A stretch of 64,000 bases of DNA from Terrabacter sp. 28. GTDB lineage: Bacteria > Actinomycetota > Actinomycetes > Actinomycetales > Dermatophilaceae. The first letter of the stretch is position 1. Each line of letters starts with the position of its first letter. Below are positions 50,760-60,231 of the stretch, in pieces. The translations under genes were made by a program, and so were the position numbers. The notes under the pieces were generated by a model, which was not told the origin of the DNA, ran no database searches, and saw only the letters and a program-made list of their open reading frames with translations. The stretch spans positions 1-64,000 of the forward strand of contig JYOE01000022.1 of NCBI GenBank assembly GCA_000955875.1. The letters run 5' to 3'.

Positions 50760-52712
50760 GTGACGACGCAGCGCGCTGAGCGCACGCCCCTGATGCGGTG
50801 GTTCCTCGACGCCGAGGAGGCCGATCCCGGCGGCTACTACGAGCGGGAGTCGGAGGCGCAGGAGCAGCAGCACGTGCAGCCGTGGTGGCGCGTCATGTGC
50901 CTCACCGGTGTCGACTACTTCTCGACGCTCGGCTACCAGCCGGGCATCGCCGCGCTCGCCGCCGGCGCGCTGTCGCCGATCGCGACCCTCGTCCTCGTGC
51001 TCATTACGCTCTTCGGTGCGCTGCCGATGTACCGCCGCGTGGCGGCCGAGAGCCCGCACGGCGACGGCAGCCTGTCGATGCTGGAACGGCTCCTGTCGTA
51101 CTGGCCGAGCAAGATCCTCGTGCTCAGCCTGCTCGGCTTCGTCGCGACCGGCTTCATCATCACCATCACGCTGTCCGCCGCCGACGCGAGCGCGCACCTC
51201 ATCGAGAACCCCTACCTCAAGTCGACCCTCACCGGCCACCAAGTGGGCGTCACGCTGACGCTCCTCGTGCTGCTCGCCGCCATCTTCCTCAAGGGGTTCA
51301 AGGAGGCCATCGGGCTCGCCGTCGTGCTCGTCGTCGCCTACCTCGGCCTGAGCGCCGTCGTGCTCGTGCGGGGCATCGTCGAGATCGGCGACCACCCGAG
51401 CGCGTTCGGAGACTGGGTCGACGCGATGACCGCGGCACACTCCGCCCCGTTCGGCATCATCGGCGCCGCCCTGCTCGTCTTCCCGGCGCTCGCGCTGGGC
51501 CTCTCCGGCTTCGAGACCGGTGTCGTCGTCATGCCGCTCGTCAAGGGCGACGCGACCGACACGACGGAGCAGCCGCTGGGCCGCATCCGCAACGCCCGCA
51601 AGCTGCTGACGACCGCCGCCCTCATCATGAGCGTGCTGCTCATCGGGTCCTCGCTCGTGACGACGCTGCTCATCCCGCACGAGCAGTTCGAGCCGGGTGG
51701 GCAGGCGAACGGTCGTGCCCTCGCCTACCTCGCGCACGAGCTGCTCGGCGAGGGTTTCGGCACGCTCTACGACGCGTCGACGATCGGCATCCTCTGGTTC
51801 GCCGGCGCCTCGGCGATGGCGGGTCTGCTCAACATCGTGCCGCGCTACCTCCCGCGCTACGGGATGGCCCCCGACTGGGCCCGGTCGACGCGCCCGCTGG
51901 TCCTCGTCCTGTCGTTCATCGCCGCCGTCGTGACGCTCGCGTTCCGCGCCAACGTCGACGAGCAGGCAGGGGCGTACGCCACCGGCGTGCTCGCGCTCAT
52001 GACCTCCGCCGCGATCGCCGTGTTCCTGACCGAGCTGCGCCGCGGCCACCGGGGGGCCGCCGGCTTCTTCGCCGTCGTGAGCGCGATCTTCGTCTACACG
52101 ATCACGATCACCATCGAGGAGCGTCCCGAGGGTCTCGTCATCGCCCTCGTCTTCATCGCCCTCATCGTCGTCATCAGCGTCTGGTCGCGGATCGTCCGCT
52201 CGACGGAGCTGCGCGTGCAGCGGGTGGTCTACGACGAGGGGGCCAGGGCGATCCTCGACGATGCGGCGCTCGGCCCGCAGCCGCTGCGGTTCATCGCCAA
52301 CAAGATCAACGCCGGCGACCGCGAGGAGTACCGCGCGAAGTCGCTCGACGTGCGCATGCACAACCACCTCAACGCTCGGCAGGGCGCGATCTTCCTCGAG
52401 GTCGAGATCAGCGACGCCAGCGACTTCGCGACGACGGTGCACGTCGGCTCCGCGGTCGTCGGCGGCCACTACATCCTCCGCGCGACCGGGCCGTCGGTGC
52501 CGAACGTGCTCGCCGCCGTGCTGCTCGACGTCCGCGACCGGGTGACCAAGCCCCCGCACGTCTACTTCGAGTGGAGCGAGAAGGCCCCGGGGCAGAACGT
52601 GCTGCGCTTCCTGCTGGCCGGGGAGGGCGACATCCCACCCCTCACGCACGAGATCATCCGTCGTGCCGAGCCGGATGCGACCAGGCGTCCGCAGGTGCAC
52701 GTCGGCGGCTGA
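50760..52712 (+). CDS. KimA/YdaO-like APC-superfamily transporter (potassium importer candidate)
   Basis: 650 residues. Twelve membrane segments to about residue 480 begin with MCLTGVDYFSTLGYQPGIAA, and a cytoplasmic C-terminal domain of about 170 residues follows. Order and length match the KimA group of K+/H+ symporters. The C-terminal domain in KimA is involved in c-di-AMP control; whether this protein is regulated so is unknown. GTG 50760 is used; an in-frame ATG at 50793 would remove 11 residues. No riboswitch fits in the 11-base gap upstream. Confidence 0.78.
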   Translation: MTTQRAERTPLMRWFLDAEEADPGGYYERESEAQEQQHVQPWWRVMCLTGVDYFSTLGYQPGIAALAAGALSPIATLVLVLITLFGALPMYRRVAAESPHGDGSLSMLERLLSYWPSKILVLSLLGFVATGFIITITLSAADASAHLIENPYLKSTLTGHQVGVTLTLLVLLAAIFLKGFKEAIGLAVVLVVAYLGLSAVVLVRGIVEIGDHPSAFGDWVDAMTAAHSAPFGIIGAALLVFPALALGLSGFETGVVVMPLVKGDATDTTEQPLGRIRNARKLLTTAALIMSVLLIGSSLVTTLLIPHEQFEPGGQANGRALAYLAHELLGEGFGTLYDASTIGILWFAGASAMAGLLNIVPRYLPRYGMAPDWARSTRPLVLVLSFIAAVVTLAFRANVDEQAGAYATGVLALMTSAAIAVFLTELRRGHRGAAGFFAVVSAIFVYTITITIEERPEGLVIALVFIALIVVISVWSRIVRSTELRVQRVVYDEGARAILDDAALGPQPLRFIANKINAGDREEYRAKSLDVRMHNHLNARQGAIFLEVEISDASDFATTVHVGSAVVGGHYILRATGPSVPNVLAAVLLDVRDRVTKPPHVYFEWSEKAPGQNVLRFLLAGEGDIPPLTHEIIRRAEPDATRRPQVHVGG

Positions 52713-52735
52713 GGCTCCCGCCATCCAGGCTCCCG

Positions 52736-53269
52736 TCAGCCGCGTTCCCTCCACGCGTCCGGCGTGGTCCGGTAGACCCGCGACTCGCCCTCGTACCACT
52801 TCTCCATGACCCCGAGGTCGTCGAGCCCGAGACGGCGGCAGACGGCCTGGCTCGCGGCGTTCGTGGTGTGGGTGATGGCGTAGATCTCGGGGACCCCCGC
52901 GTCGAAGCCGTGCGTGATGACGGCCGTCGCGGCCTCGGTGGCGTAGCCGTGCCCCCACGAGTCGGGGTGCAGGTGCCAGCCGACCTCGACCTCTCCGTCA
53001 TCGGCGTTCGGAAGCGTCAGCAGGAGCACCGAGCCGGCCACGACCCCCGTCTCGCGCACCTCGACGGCCCAGAAGCCGAGCGGGGGTGCCTCGCTGCGGC
53101 GGTGGTAGCGGTCGATCCGTTCGTGGGCCTCGTCGAGGTCCTTCATGAGCACCGGCTCGGCGTCGCCGAGCCATTTCACGACCTCCATCCGGCTCTGGAT
53201 GTCCAGCACCCGGTCCGCCTCGTCGTGCGACCAGGGTCGGATGGTCAGGCGGGGCGTCTCGAGGTGCAT
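52736..53269 (-). CDS. GNAT family N-acetyltransferase (RimJ/RimL-like)
   Basis: 177 residues. METPRLTIRPW-like start (LETPRLTIRPWSHDEADRVL), acetyl-CoA motif HPDSWGHGYATEAATAVITH and the motif-B segment YAITHTTNAASQAVCRRLGL. Predicted cytosolic acetylation of a protein N-terminus or small molecule. Convergent with the KimA-like gene. Confidence 0.88.
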   Translation of the reverse strand: MHLETPRLTIRPWSHDEADRVLDIQSRMEVVKWLGDAEPVLMKDLDEAHERIDRYHRRSEAPPLGFWAVEVRETGVVAGSVLLLTLPNADDGEVEVGWHLHPDSWGHGYATEAATAVITHGFDAGVPEIYAITHTTNAASQAVCRRLGLDDLGVMEKWYEGESRVYRTTPDAWRERG

Positions 53270-53353
53270 GGCGCCACGCTCGCACCACGGCGCCCGCCGA
53301 GTCCACGCCTTTCCCGGCGCACGCCGGAGCCGACTCCAAGGCAGGATGGCCGC

Positions 53354-54364
53354 ATGTCCGACACGCAGCCGGCGACGACGCCCGGCCATGACATCGCCGC
53401 GGCCTACGCCGCGGTCCGCCCGGAGGTCGAGGCCCACACCGCCCTCTTCGTCGAGATGGTGCGCGCCCTGCTCGACGAGGCGGGCATCAACTACCTGACG
53501 GTGAGCGGTCGCACCAAGACGGTGGCCTCCTTCACGGCCAAGGCCGAGCGCCGCCGCGACGGCGAGCTGCTCTACCCCGACCCGCTGGTCGACATCACCG
53601 ACCAGGTCGGCGTGCGCGTCATCACCTACGTCCACGACGACGTCGCCGCCGTCGCCGAGCTGCTCGCCGAGGAGCTCGCCGTCCTCGACGACCGCGACAT
53701 GGGCCTCGAGACCGCCCGCTCGGGGCGCTTCGGCTACGCCAGCCGGCACCTGCTCGTCGCCGTCGACGCGAGCCGCACCATCCCCGCGGCCTACGAGGGG
53801 CTGCGCCGCCGCAGCGCCTCCGTCCAGATCCGGACGGTGCTCCAGCACGCGTGGGCCGAGTTCGAGCACGACATCCGCTACAAGGGCACAGTGCCCGAGG
53901 AGCACGCCCACGACCTCGACCGGCGCTTCACGCTGGCCGCCGGTCTCATCGAGCTCGCCGACCGCGAGTTCTCCGCCATCCGCGACCGGCTGCAGATGGC
54001 GCTGCCCGCCACGCCGCACGACGCCGCCGTCCAGGACCCGCGCATCAGCTCCCAAGACCTCGCGAAGTTCCTCGCCACGAGGTACGCCGACGCAGGCTGG
54101 TCGCGCACCGACCACTACGCCTGGGTCTCCGGCCTGCTCCTCGAGCTCGGCATCACCTCGGTGGACCGCCTCGCCGAGGTCATCGAGCCCACCGACGACG
54201 CCGACCTCATCGCCCGGATGGGCTACAAGTACCCGCCCGGCGCGGTGCGACGGCTCGACGACGCACTCCTCGCGACGTTCGGTCAGCGCTACCTCGATCT
54301 CGAGGGCAACGCCCACCGGCGCGCGTCGCTGGAAGGCCGCCTCGAGCGGCTCGGCCGGGGCTGA
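53354..54364 (+). CDS. RelA/SpoT-domain small alarmone synthetase with C-terminal extension
   Basis: 336 residues. The synthetase domain spans about 45-200: SGRTKTVASFTAKAERR, DITDQVGVRVITYVHDDV and VQIRTVLQHAWAEFEHDIRY with the catalytic Glu and the Q-RT pyrophosphate segment. No HD hydrolase domain is present. A further 110 residues follow (SSQDLAKFLATRYADAGW and a helical tail), longer than most small alarmone synthetases. Makes (p)ppGpp from ATP and GDP/GTP. ATG 53354. Confidence 0.85.
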   Translation: MSDTQPATTPGHDIAAAYAAVRPEVEAHTALFVEMVRALLDEAGINYLTVSGRTKTVASFTAKAERRRDGELLYPDPLVDITDQVGVRVITYVHDDVAAVAELLAEELAVLDDRDMGLETARSGRFGYASRHLLVAVDASRTIPAAYEGLRRRSASVQIRTVLQHAWAEFEHDIRYKGTVPEEHAHDLDRRFTLAAGLIELADREFSAIRDRLQMALPATPHDAAVQDPRISSQDLAKFLATRYADAGWSRTDHYAWVSGLLLELGITSVDRLAEVIEPTDDADLIARMGYKYPPGAVRRLDDALLATFGQRYLDLEGNAHRRASLEGRLERLGRG

Positions 54365-54383
54365 GAAGACAAGCACCCCGACG

Positions 54384-54410
54384 TGTCGATTCCTGAGGGC
54401 CGAGTTCGTC
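54384..54410 (+). promoter_or_regulatory. ECF42-type sigma promoter upstream of the DGPF/sigma operon
   Basis: TGTCGA (54384-54389), 17 bases, CGTC (54407-54410). This matches the promoter reported for ECF42 sigma factors (TGTCGA -35, CGA/TC -10). It lies 78 bases before the DGPF gene, suggesting autoregulation. Confidence 0.75.
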
Positions 54411-54487
54411 AGGATGATGTGGCGAGAGTCGCCGCACCGCGCGCAGCACATCGCAGACTGCGCACCTGAGCAGAGAAGGAGCCGGCC

Positions 54488-54889
54488 ATGACCGACACGT
54501 ACGTCTACCTCATCCACGAGGGCGACTGGAACTCCGACGCCTACCTCCCCGGGGCTTCGGCACCGGACGACGGCGCCGACTCCATGAACGGCAGCTTCGC
54601 CGCCCACGCAGCCTTCGCCAAGGCCGTCGCCGAGATGGGGGCCCGCATCGTGACGGGGGAGGCACTGCAGGACTCGAAGCACGGGGGTCGGGTGGTTCCC
54701 GGTGCCGGCGACCGCAAGGTCGAGGACGCCGTCTACACCGACGGGCCCTTCACCGACACGTCCGAGGTGATCTCGGGCCTCTACGTCGTCGAGGCCGACG
54801 ACGAGGACACCGCACGCCGCATCGCGGCGCTCGTCCCGACGGGCGGCCACATCGAGTGGCGCAAGGTCTTCCCGAAGACGGGGATGTGA
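54488..54889 (+). CDS. DGPF-domain (YCII-like) protein
   Basis: 133 residues. Contains the DGPF motif in YTDGPFTDTSEVISGLYVVE and an N-terminal YVYLIHEGDWNSDAY strand; ferredoxin-like YCII fold. DGPF proteins are the standard genomic partners of ECF42 sigma factors; their activity is unknown. Stop is immediately followed by the sigma gene start. Preceded by an ECF42-type promoter. Confidence 0.9.
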   Translation: MTDTYVYLIHEGDWNSDAYLPGASAPDDGADSMNGSFAAHAAFAKAVAEMGARIVTGEALQDSKHGGRVVPGAGDRKVEDAVYTDGPFTDTSEVISGLYVVEADDEDTARRIAALVPTGGHIEWRKVFPKTGM

Positions 54890-56218
54890 GTGCCGTTCGG
54901 TCCAGGTGAGTTCGAGGAGGCGTGGCCGCGCATCGTGCGCGCCCTCGCCTCCTTCACCGGGAGCCTCGACGACGCCGAGGAGTACGCCGCCGAGGCCGTC
55001 GCCCGGGCGGCCGCCCACGAGCGAGCCGGCGGGGCCGCCATCGAGTCGTATGCCGCCTGGTGCACGTCCGTCGCCAAGCGTGCCTGGCTCGACGACGCCC
55101 GCCGGCGCTCGGTGGAGCGGCGGCTCGCGCCGGAGCTCGCCGGTCCCGACACCGATCCCGCCGCCGACCCGGCCACCGAGCGCATCGCCATGGATGCCGA
55201 CGACCTGTCAGCCCACGCCCTCGAGGAGCTGGACGACCGGCTCGCCCTGCTCTTCGTCGCCTGCGACGAGGCCATCTCGCCCGCTTCGCGGATGGTGCTG
55301 GCCCTGCGGGTGGTCTGTGGCCTCACCGTCCCCGAGATCGCGGGCCATCTCGGGGTGCAGGAGACCGCGGCGGCCGCGCGACTGACCCGCGCCAAGCGGG
55401 CGCTCTCCGAGGCCCGCGGCACCTTCCACGTGCCCGACGTCGCCGAGCGCGCACGCCGTCTTCCCGTCGTGCTCGCCTGCGTGTCAGGGATGTTCACTGT
55501 GGCGCACCGCACCGTGCTCGACCCGGCCGACGCCCTCGCCGACACAGGACGCCAGGCCCTGTCGATCGCCGACGCCCTCGTCGCCTCCTACCCCGACGAC
55601 ACGGAGGTGCGGGGCCTGCGGGCCGTCATCCGGCTCGGGCTCGCGCGCCGACCCGGTCGGGTCGCGGCCGACGGCACCGGCCTCGCCCTCGACGAGGTCG
55701 ACCGCCGCACGTGGGACCGCGCGCTCCTGCACGCCGGGCTCGACGACGCCACCGTCGCGGCCGCGGGTGACGGCCGGTTCGCCATCGAAGCGGCCATCGC
55801 GGGGCTGCACTCGAGCGCGCCCACGTTCGCGAGCACGGACTGGCCCCGCATCGTCCAGCTCTACGGCGCGCTCGAGGAGCGGTGGCCCTCGTCCTCGGTG
55901 CGGGTGGCGCGTCTGGTCGCGACCGCCCAGGCGCTGCTCGTCGCCCGGGACGACGACGGCGCCGCCGACGACGGCGCCGACGACACCCCCAACGACACCC
56001 TGGTCGCGCTGGCGGAGGTGGAGCGGGAGCTGGCGTCCCTCGAGTCGCACGCTCCGGCATACGCGAGCAGGGACGCCTCCCTCGCTCTCGCCGACCTCGA
56101 GTGGCGCACGGGACGGCGGGAGCACGCGGCGGCGCGCTACCGCGACCTCGCCGAGGTCGTCGCTGTCGAGCCCCTGCGCCGGTTCTGCCTGCGGAGAGCC
56201 GGACTCACTCCCCCGTGA
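54890..56218 (+). CDS. ECF42-group sigma factor with C-terminal TPR-like extension
   Basis: 442 residues, far longer than a minimal ECF sigma. Sigma region 2 lies at about 10-80 (WPRIVRALASFTGSLDDAEE and YAAWCTSVAKRAWLDDARRR). Region 4 lies at about 115-170 (LRVVCGLTVPEIAGHLGVQE then TAAAARLTRAKRALSEAR). A 270-residue helical repeat region follows that in ECF42 proteins is needed for activity. GTG start directly after the DGPF stop. No anti-sigma gene is adjacent. The 3' end overlaps the convergent DinB-fold gene by 14 bases. Confidence 0.9.
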   Translation: MPFGPGEFEEAWPRIVRALASFTGSLDDAEEYAAEAVARAAAHERAGGAAIESYAAWCTSVAKRAWLDDARRRSVERRLAPELAGPDTDPAADPATERIAMDADDLSAHALEELDDRLALLFVACDEAISPASRMVLALRVVCGLTVPEIAGHLGVQETAAAARLTRAKRALSEARGTFHVPDVAERARRLPVVLACVSGMFTVAHRTVLDPADALADTGRQALSIADALVASYPDDTEVRGLRAVIRLGLARRPGRVAADGTGLALDEVDRRTWDRALLHAGLDDATVAAAGDGRFAIEAAIAGLHSSAPTFASTDWPRIVQLYGALEERWPSSSVRVARLVATAQALLVARDDDGAADDGADDTPNDTLVALAEVERELASLESHAPAYASRDASLALADLEWRTGRREHAAARYRDLAEVVAVEPLRRFCLRRAGLTPP

Positions 56219-56747
56219 CGCCGTCGACGTTCTCGCGCAGGAAGTCGGCGTGGCCGTTGTGGCGGGCGTACTCCTCGATCATGTGCAGCAGGATCCAGCG
56301 CAGCGTGAACTCCTGGTTCTCCTTGCGGCTCAGCGTCGCCGAGCGGAAGTCCAGGCCGCCCTCCGCGAGCGCCGCGTCGATGTCACGACGGGCCTGCTCG
56401 ACCGACTCGTCCATGACCCGGTGCAGCTCCTCGGGGCTGTCGTCGGCGGCCGAGGTCATCTCCCAGTCACGGTCGGCCTCCCAGTCGGCGCTCGCCCACG
56501 GTTCGGGCATCTCACGGCCGTGCAGGACCCGGCCGAACCAGCTCGCCTCGTTGAGCGCGACGTGCTTGAGCAGGGCGCCCAGGGTCAGCGTCGAGGGGGC
56601 CAGCCGCGTCCGGAGCTGCTCGGCCGTCAGCCCCTCCGTCTTCATGCGGAGCGTGTCGCGGTGGTAGTCGAGGAACGCGACGAGGGTGGTGGCCTCGTCG
56701 GCGGCGAGGGGTGGGTCGGTGCGCTGGGTGCTCGAAGGCGTCGTCAT
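56205..56747 (-). CDS. DinB-fold (DUF664) protein
   Basis: 180 residues. Four-helix DinB/YfiT fold: LVAFLDYHRDTLRMKTEGLT, LLKHVALNEASWFGRVLHGR with one metal His, and EFTLRWILLHMIEEYARHNG with two more. Typical metal-dependent thiol S-transferase-like fold; no relation to polymerase DinB. Possibly mycothiol-dependent. ATG 56747. Confidence 0.88.
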   Translation of the reverse strand: MTTPSSTQRTDPPLAADEATTLVAFLDYHRDTLRMKTEGLTAEQLRTRLAPSTLTLGALLKHVALNEASWFGRVLHGREMPEPWASADWEADRDWEMTSAADDSPEELHRVMDESVEQARRDIDAALAEGGLDFRSATLSRKENQEFTLRWILLHMIEEYARHNGHADFLRENVDGVTGE

Positions 56748-56819
56748 GGCGCCCGACGCTAGTGTCCGCCGGCTGGAAAACGCCTGCCCTTTACGCGCAG
56801 GCGGGAGCACACTGGGCGC

Positions 56820-57446
56820 GTGCCAACGTCGAGCCAGTGGGTCGCCTTCCTCGTCGCGTCGATCCTCTTCATCCAGGTCCCGGGCCCCAGCCTCCTCTTC
56901 ACGATCGGCCGTGCCCTCACGGTCGGGCGGCGCGAGGCGCTGCTCTCGGTCGTCGGCAACGCCATCGGGGTCACGACCCAGGCGGTGCTCGTCGCGGTCG
57001 GCCTCGGCGCGGTCGTGGCCGCGAGCGTCACGGCCTACACCGTCGTCAAGGTGGCCGGTGCGGCATACGTCATCTGGCTCGGCGTGCAGGCCGTCCGCAA
57101 CCGGCACGAGGCGCGAGAGGCGCTCGAGAAGCAGGTCTCGGCCAAGCGGGGGCACGCCCTCCGCATCGGCATGGTCGTGGGCCTCACCAACCCCAAGACG
57201 ATCCTCTTCTTCGTCGCCTTCCTCCCGCAGTTCACCAACGCGGCCGCGGGGCACGTCGCCGTGCAGATGGCGGTGCTCGGCGCGGTCTTCGGCGCGCTCG
57301 CCATCTGCAGCGACAGCGTCTGGGCGCTGCTGGCGGCCAGAGCGCGGGAGTGGTTCGCGCGCAAGCCTGCTCGCCTCGACAAGCTCGGCGCCACGGGTGG
57401 CGTCATGATGGTCGGGCTCGGCGCCGTCATGATCGCCCGAGAGTAG
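56820..57446 (+). CDS. LysE/RhtB family exporter
   Basis: 208 residues with six membrane segments. FIQVPGPSLLFTIGRALTVG and GLTNPKTILFFVAFLPQFTN are family signatures. Predicted amino acid or metabolite exporter. GTG start. Divergent from the DinB-fold gene. Confidence 0.88.
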   Translation: MPTSSQWVAFLVASILFIQVPGPSLLFTIGRALTVGRREALLSVVGNAIGVTTQAVLVAVGLGAVVAASVTAYTVVKVAGAAYVIWLGVQAVRNRHEAREALEKQVSAKRGHALRIGMVVGLTNPKTILFFVAFLPQFTNAAAGHVAVQMAVLGAVFGALAICSDSVWALLAARAREWFARKPARLDKLGATGGVMMVGLGAVMIARE

Positions 57447-57493
57447 CGGCACGAAGACGCGCCGTTCCCAGACTTCTCTGCTTGACTGCCATC

Positions 57494-58927
57494 GTGACGA
57501 CCCCTCAAGTCACCGCAGCCGACCCGAACCCGTCGACTCGGGTTCGGGAGCACGAGCGTGCCGTCGCCGCCGCCCAGAGGGCGTATGCCGCCCTTCCGCC
57601 CGACCGGCCGGTGCGGCTCGCGAAGCGCACGTCGAACCTCTTCCGGGTGCGCAGCGACCTCGGCGCCCCGGGCCTCGACCTGTCGGCCCTGCGCGGCGTC
57701 GTGGAGGTGCGGCCGGGTGTCGACGGCGCGCCGGCCACTGCACGCGTGGGCGGCGTGACGACCTACGAGCAGCTCGTCGACGAGCTGCTGCCGCACGGCT
57801 ACGTGCCGCTCGTCGTGCCGCAGCTGCGCACCATCACGATCGGCGGCGCCGTCACCGGCCTCGGCATCGAGGCCGCGTCCTTCCGCAACGGGCTGCCGCA
57901 CGAGTCGGTGCTCGAGATGCGAGTGCTCACGGGCGCGGGCGAGGTCGTCACCGCGACTCCTGACGGCGAGCACGCCGACCTGTTCCGCACCTTCCCCAAC
58001 TCCTACGGCTCCCTCGGCTACGCCCTCGACCTCGTCATCGAGCTGGAGCCGGCCCGGCCCTACGTCGCCCTGCGGCACGAGCGCTTCGACTCCGTCGCCG
58101 CCCTCACCGACGCGGTCGGCCCCGTCATGGAGTCGCACACCTGGGACGGGGACCGTGTCGACTTCGTGGACGGGGTCGTCTTCGGCCCGACCGAGGCGTA
58201 CCTGACGCTCGGGCGCTGGACCGACCACCTCGAGGGGCAGGGCCGGCCCAGCGACTACACCGGCGAGCAGGTGTTCTACCGCTCGATCCAGCAGCGCCGC
58301 ACCGACGTGCTCACCGCCCACGACTACCTCTGGCGCTGGGACACCGACTGGTTCTGGTGCAGCCGCGCGTTCGGCGCGCAGCACCCGACGATCCGGCGCC
58401 TCTGGCCCAAGCACCTGCTGCGCAGCGACGTCTACTGGAGGATCGTCGCCTTCGAGAACCGGCACCACGTCATGTCGCGCATCGACCGGCTGCGCGGGCT
58501 GCCCGACCGCGAGCGCGTCGTGCAGGACGTCGAGATCCCGCTCGAGCGCACGGCCGAGTTCGTCGACTGGTTCCTGCGCGAGGTCCCCATCGAGCCGGTC
58601 TGGCTGTGCCCGATCCAGCTGCGCGACAGGGGAACCGGCACGCCCTGGCCGCTCTACCCGATGGCCCGCGACGAGCGCTACGTCAACGTCGGCTTCTGGT
58701 CGTCGGTGCCGATCGAGCCGGGTGCCGTCGACGGTGACGTGAACCGGCGCATCGAGGCCGAGGTGACCCGGCTCGGTGGCCACAAGTCGCTCTACTCCGA
58801 CGCGTACTACGACGAGGCGACGTTCGCGCGTCTCTATGGCGGCGACGGGTACGCGCCCGTCAAGGACCGCTACGACCCGGGGGGACGTCTCCCCACCCTC
58901 TACGAGAAGGCGGTGCAGGCTCGATGA
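57494..58927 (+). CDS. tmsA: FAD-binding oxidoreductase of 10-methyl fatty acid synthesis (TmsA/BfaA-like)
   Basis: 477 residues. FAD-binding-4 domain with ARVGGVTTYEQLVDELLPHG and ITIGGAVTGLGIEAASFRNG, then a long C-terminal region related to Rv0449c. In mycobacteria and relatives such an enzyme reduces the 10-methylene group made by the adjacent methyltransferase to a 10-methyl group (tuberculostearic acid route). Its stop overlaps the next ATG as ATGA, so the two are coupled. Confidence 0.85.
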   Translation: MTTPQVTAADPNPSTRVREHERAVAAAQRAYAALPPDRPVRLAKRTSNLFRVRSDLGAPGLDLSALRGVVEVRPGVDGAPATARVGGVTTYEQLVDELLPHGYVPLVVPQLRTITIGGAVTGLGIEAASFRNGLPHESVLEMRVLTGAGEVVTATPDGEHADLFRTFPNSYGSLGYALDLVIELEPARPYVALRHERFDSVAALTDAVGPVMESHTWDGDRVDFVDGVVFGPTEAYLTLGRWTDHLEGQGRPSDYTGEQVFYRSIQQRRTDVLTAHDYLWRWDTDWFWCSRAFGAQHPTIRRLWPKHLLRSDVYWRIVAFENRHHVMSRIDRLRGLPDRERVVQDVEIPLERTAEFVDWFLREVPIEPVWLCPIQLRDRGTGTPWPLYPMARDERYVNVGFWSSVPIEPGAVDGDVNRRIEAEVTRLGGHKSLYSDAYYDEATFARLYGGDGYAPVKDRYDPGGRLPTLYEKAVQAR

Positions 58928-60231
58928 CCATGACGGTGGGACAGGCCTTCGACCTCGTTTTCGGTAGCGACGCCCCCGTGCGGCTCGTCGCGTGGGACGG
59001 CTCGGCGGGCGGCAGCCCCGACGGGATCGTCATGCGGCTGACGAACCCCGAGGGACTCAACCACCTGCTGACCGGCGGCTCCGAGCTGGGCCTGGCACGC
59101 GCGTACCTGCTCGGCGACCTCGTCATCGAGGGCATCGACGAGGCCGACCCGTACGAGGTGCTGCGGCTCATCGGTGACGGCCTCACCCCGCGCCGGCCCA
59201 GCGTGACGGAGGCGGCTGAGCTGGCGCGGTTCGTGGCGCGGCACCGGCCGCACCCGCCTCGACTGCCGCGCGAGGAGACACCCAGCCAGCTGCACCGGAT
59301 GGCGCAGGGGCTGCGGCACGCGAAGGGTCGCGACGCCGCCGCCATCAGCCACCACTACGACGTGTCGAACGCCTTCTACGAGCGCGTGCTCGGGCCGTCG
59401 ATGACCTACACGTGCGCCTGCTTCCCGACCGAGAACGCCTCGCTCGAGGAGGCCCAGGCCTACAAGTACGACCTCGTCGCGCAGAAGCTCGGCCTCCGAC
59501 CGGGCATGCGCCTGCTCGACGTCGGCTGCGGCTGGGGTGGGATGGTGCGGCACGCGGTGAAGCACTACGGCGTCACCGCCCTCGGCGTCACGCTGTCGCG
59601 CGAGCAGGCGAGCTGGGCCAGGGCCGCCATCGAGGCCGACGGCATCGCCGACCGGGCCGAGGTGCGGCACGGCGACTACCGCGACGTGACGGAGCGTGGC
59701 TTCGACGCCATCAGCTCCATCGGGCTCACCGAGCACATCGGCGTCGGCAACTACCCGGCGTACTTCCGGTTCCTGCGGGACCGCCTGCGCGACGAGGGCC
59801 GCCTGCTCAACCACTGCATCACCCGGCCCGACAACAGGCACGACGGCCTCCCGTCACGCGGCTTCATCAACCGCTACGTGTTCCCCGACGGCGAGCTCAC
59901 CGGCAGCGGCCACATCGTGCGCGTCATGGAGGACGAGGGCTTCGAGGTGCGCCACCACGAGAACCTCCGCGAGCACTACGCCCGCACGTGCGCGGCGTGG
60001 AACGCGAACCTGCGCAAGCACTGGGACGAGTGCGTCGAGCTGGCCGGCATCGGGACCGCGCGCGTGTGGGGTCTCTACCTCGCCGGTTCGCGACTCGGCT
60101 TCGAGAACAACGGGATCCAGCTGCACCAGGTGCTGGCGTCACGCACGAGCGCGGAGGGCGTCTCGGGCTTCCCGCTCCGACCCCAGGTGGAGCCGACGCG
60201 TCAGCCGGAGCCGCCCAGGTCGACGTCGTAG
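58924..60231 (+). CDS. tmsB: SAM-dependent fatty-acyl phospholipid methyltransferase (TmsB/UfaA1-like)
   Basis: 435 residues. Cyclopropane-fatty-acid-synthase family: SHHYDVSNAFYERVLGPSMT, SAM motif LLDVGCGWGGMVRHA, GVTLSREQASWARAA and LTEHIGVGNY. With tmsA it should convert oleoyl chains in phospholipids to 10-methylstearoyl chains at the membrane. The third gene of many such operons (tmsC, DUF1365) is absent here. The 3' end overlaps the convergent hemerythrin-like gene by 31 bases. Confidence 0.87.
   Translation: MTMTVGQAFDLVFGSDAPVRLVAWDGSAGGSPDGIVMRLTNPEGLNHLLTGGSELGLARAYLLGDLVIEGIDEADPYEVLRLIGDGLTPRRPSVTEAAELARFVARHRPHPPRLPREETPSQLHRMAQGLRHAKGRDAAAISHHYDVSNAFYERVLGPSMTYTCACFPTENASLEEAQAYKYDLVAQKLGLRPGMRLLDVGCGWGGMVRHAVKHYGVTALGVTLSREQASWARAAIEADGIADRAEVRHGDYRDVTERGFDAISSIGLTEHIGVGNYPAYFRFLRDRLRDEGRLLNHCITRPDNRHDGLPSRGFINRYVFPDGELTGSGHIVRVMEDEGFEVRHHENLREHYARTCAAWNANLRKHWDECVELAGIGTARVWGLYLAGSRLGFENNGIQLHQVLASRTSAEGVSGFPLRPQVEPTRQPEPPRSTS

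Noticed and set aside
56205..56747. DNA polymerase IV, because of the name DinB
   Set aside because: This is the unrelated DinB/YfiT metal-binding four-helix fold. The polymerase is the gene at 34318-35400.
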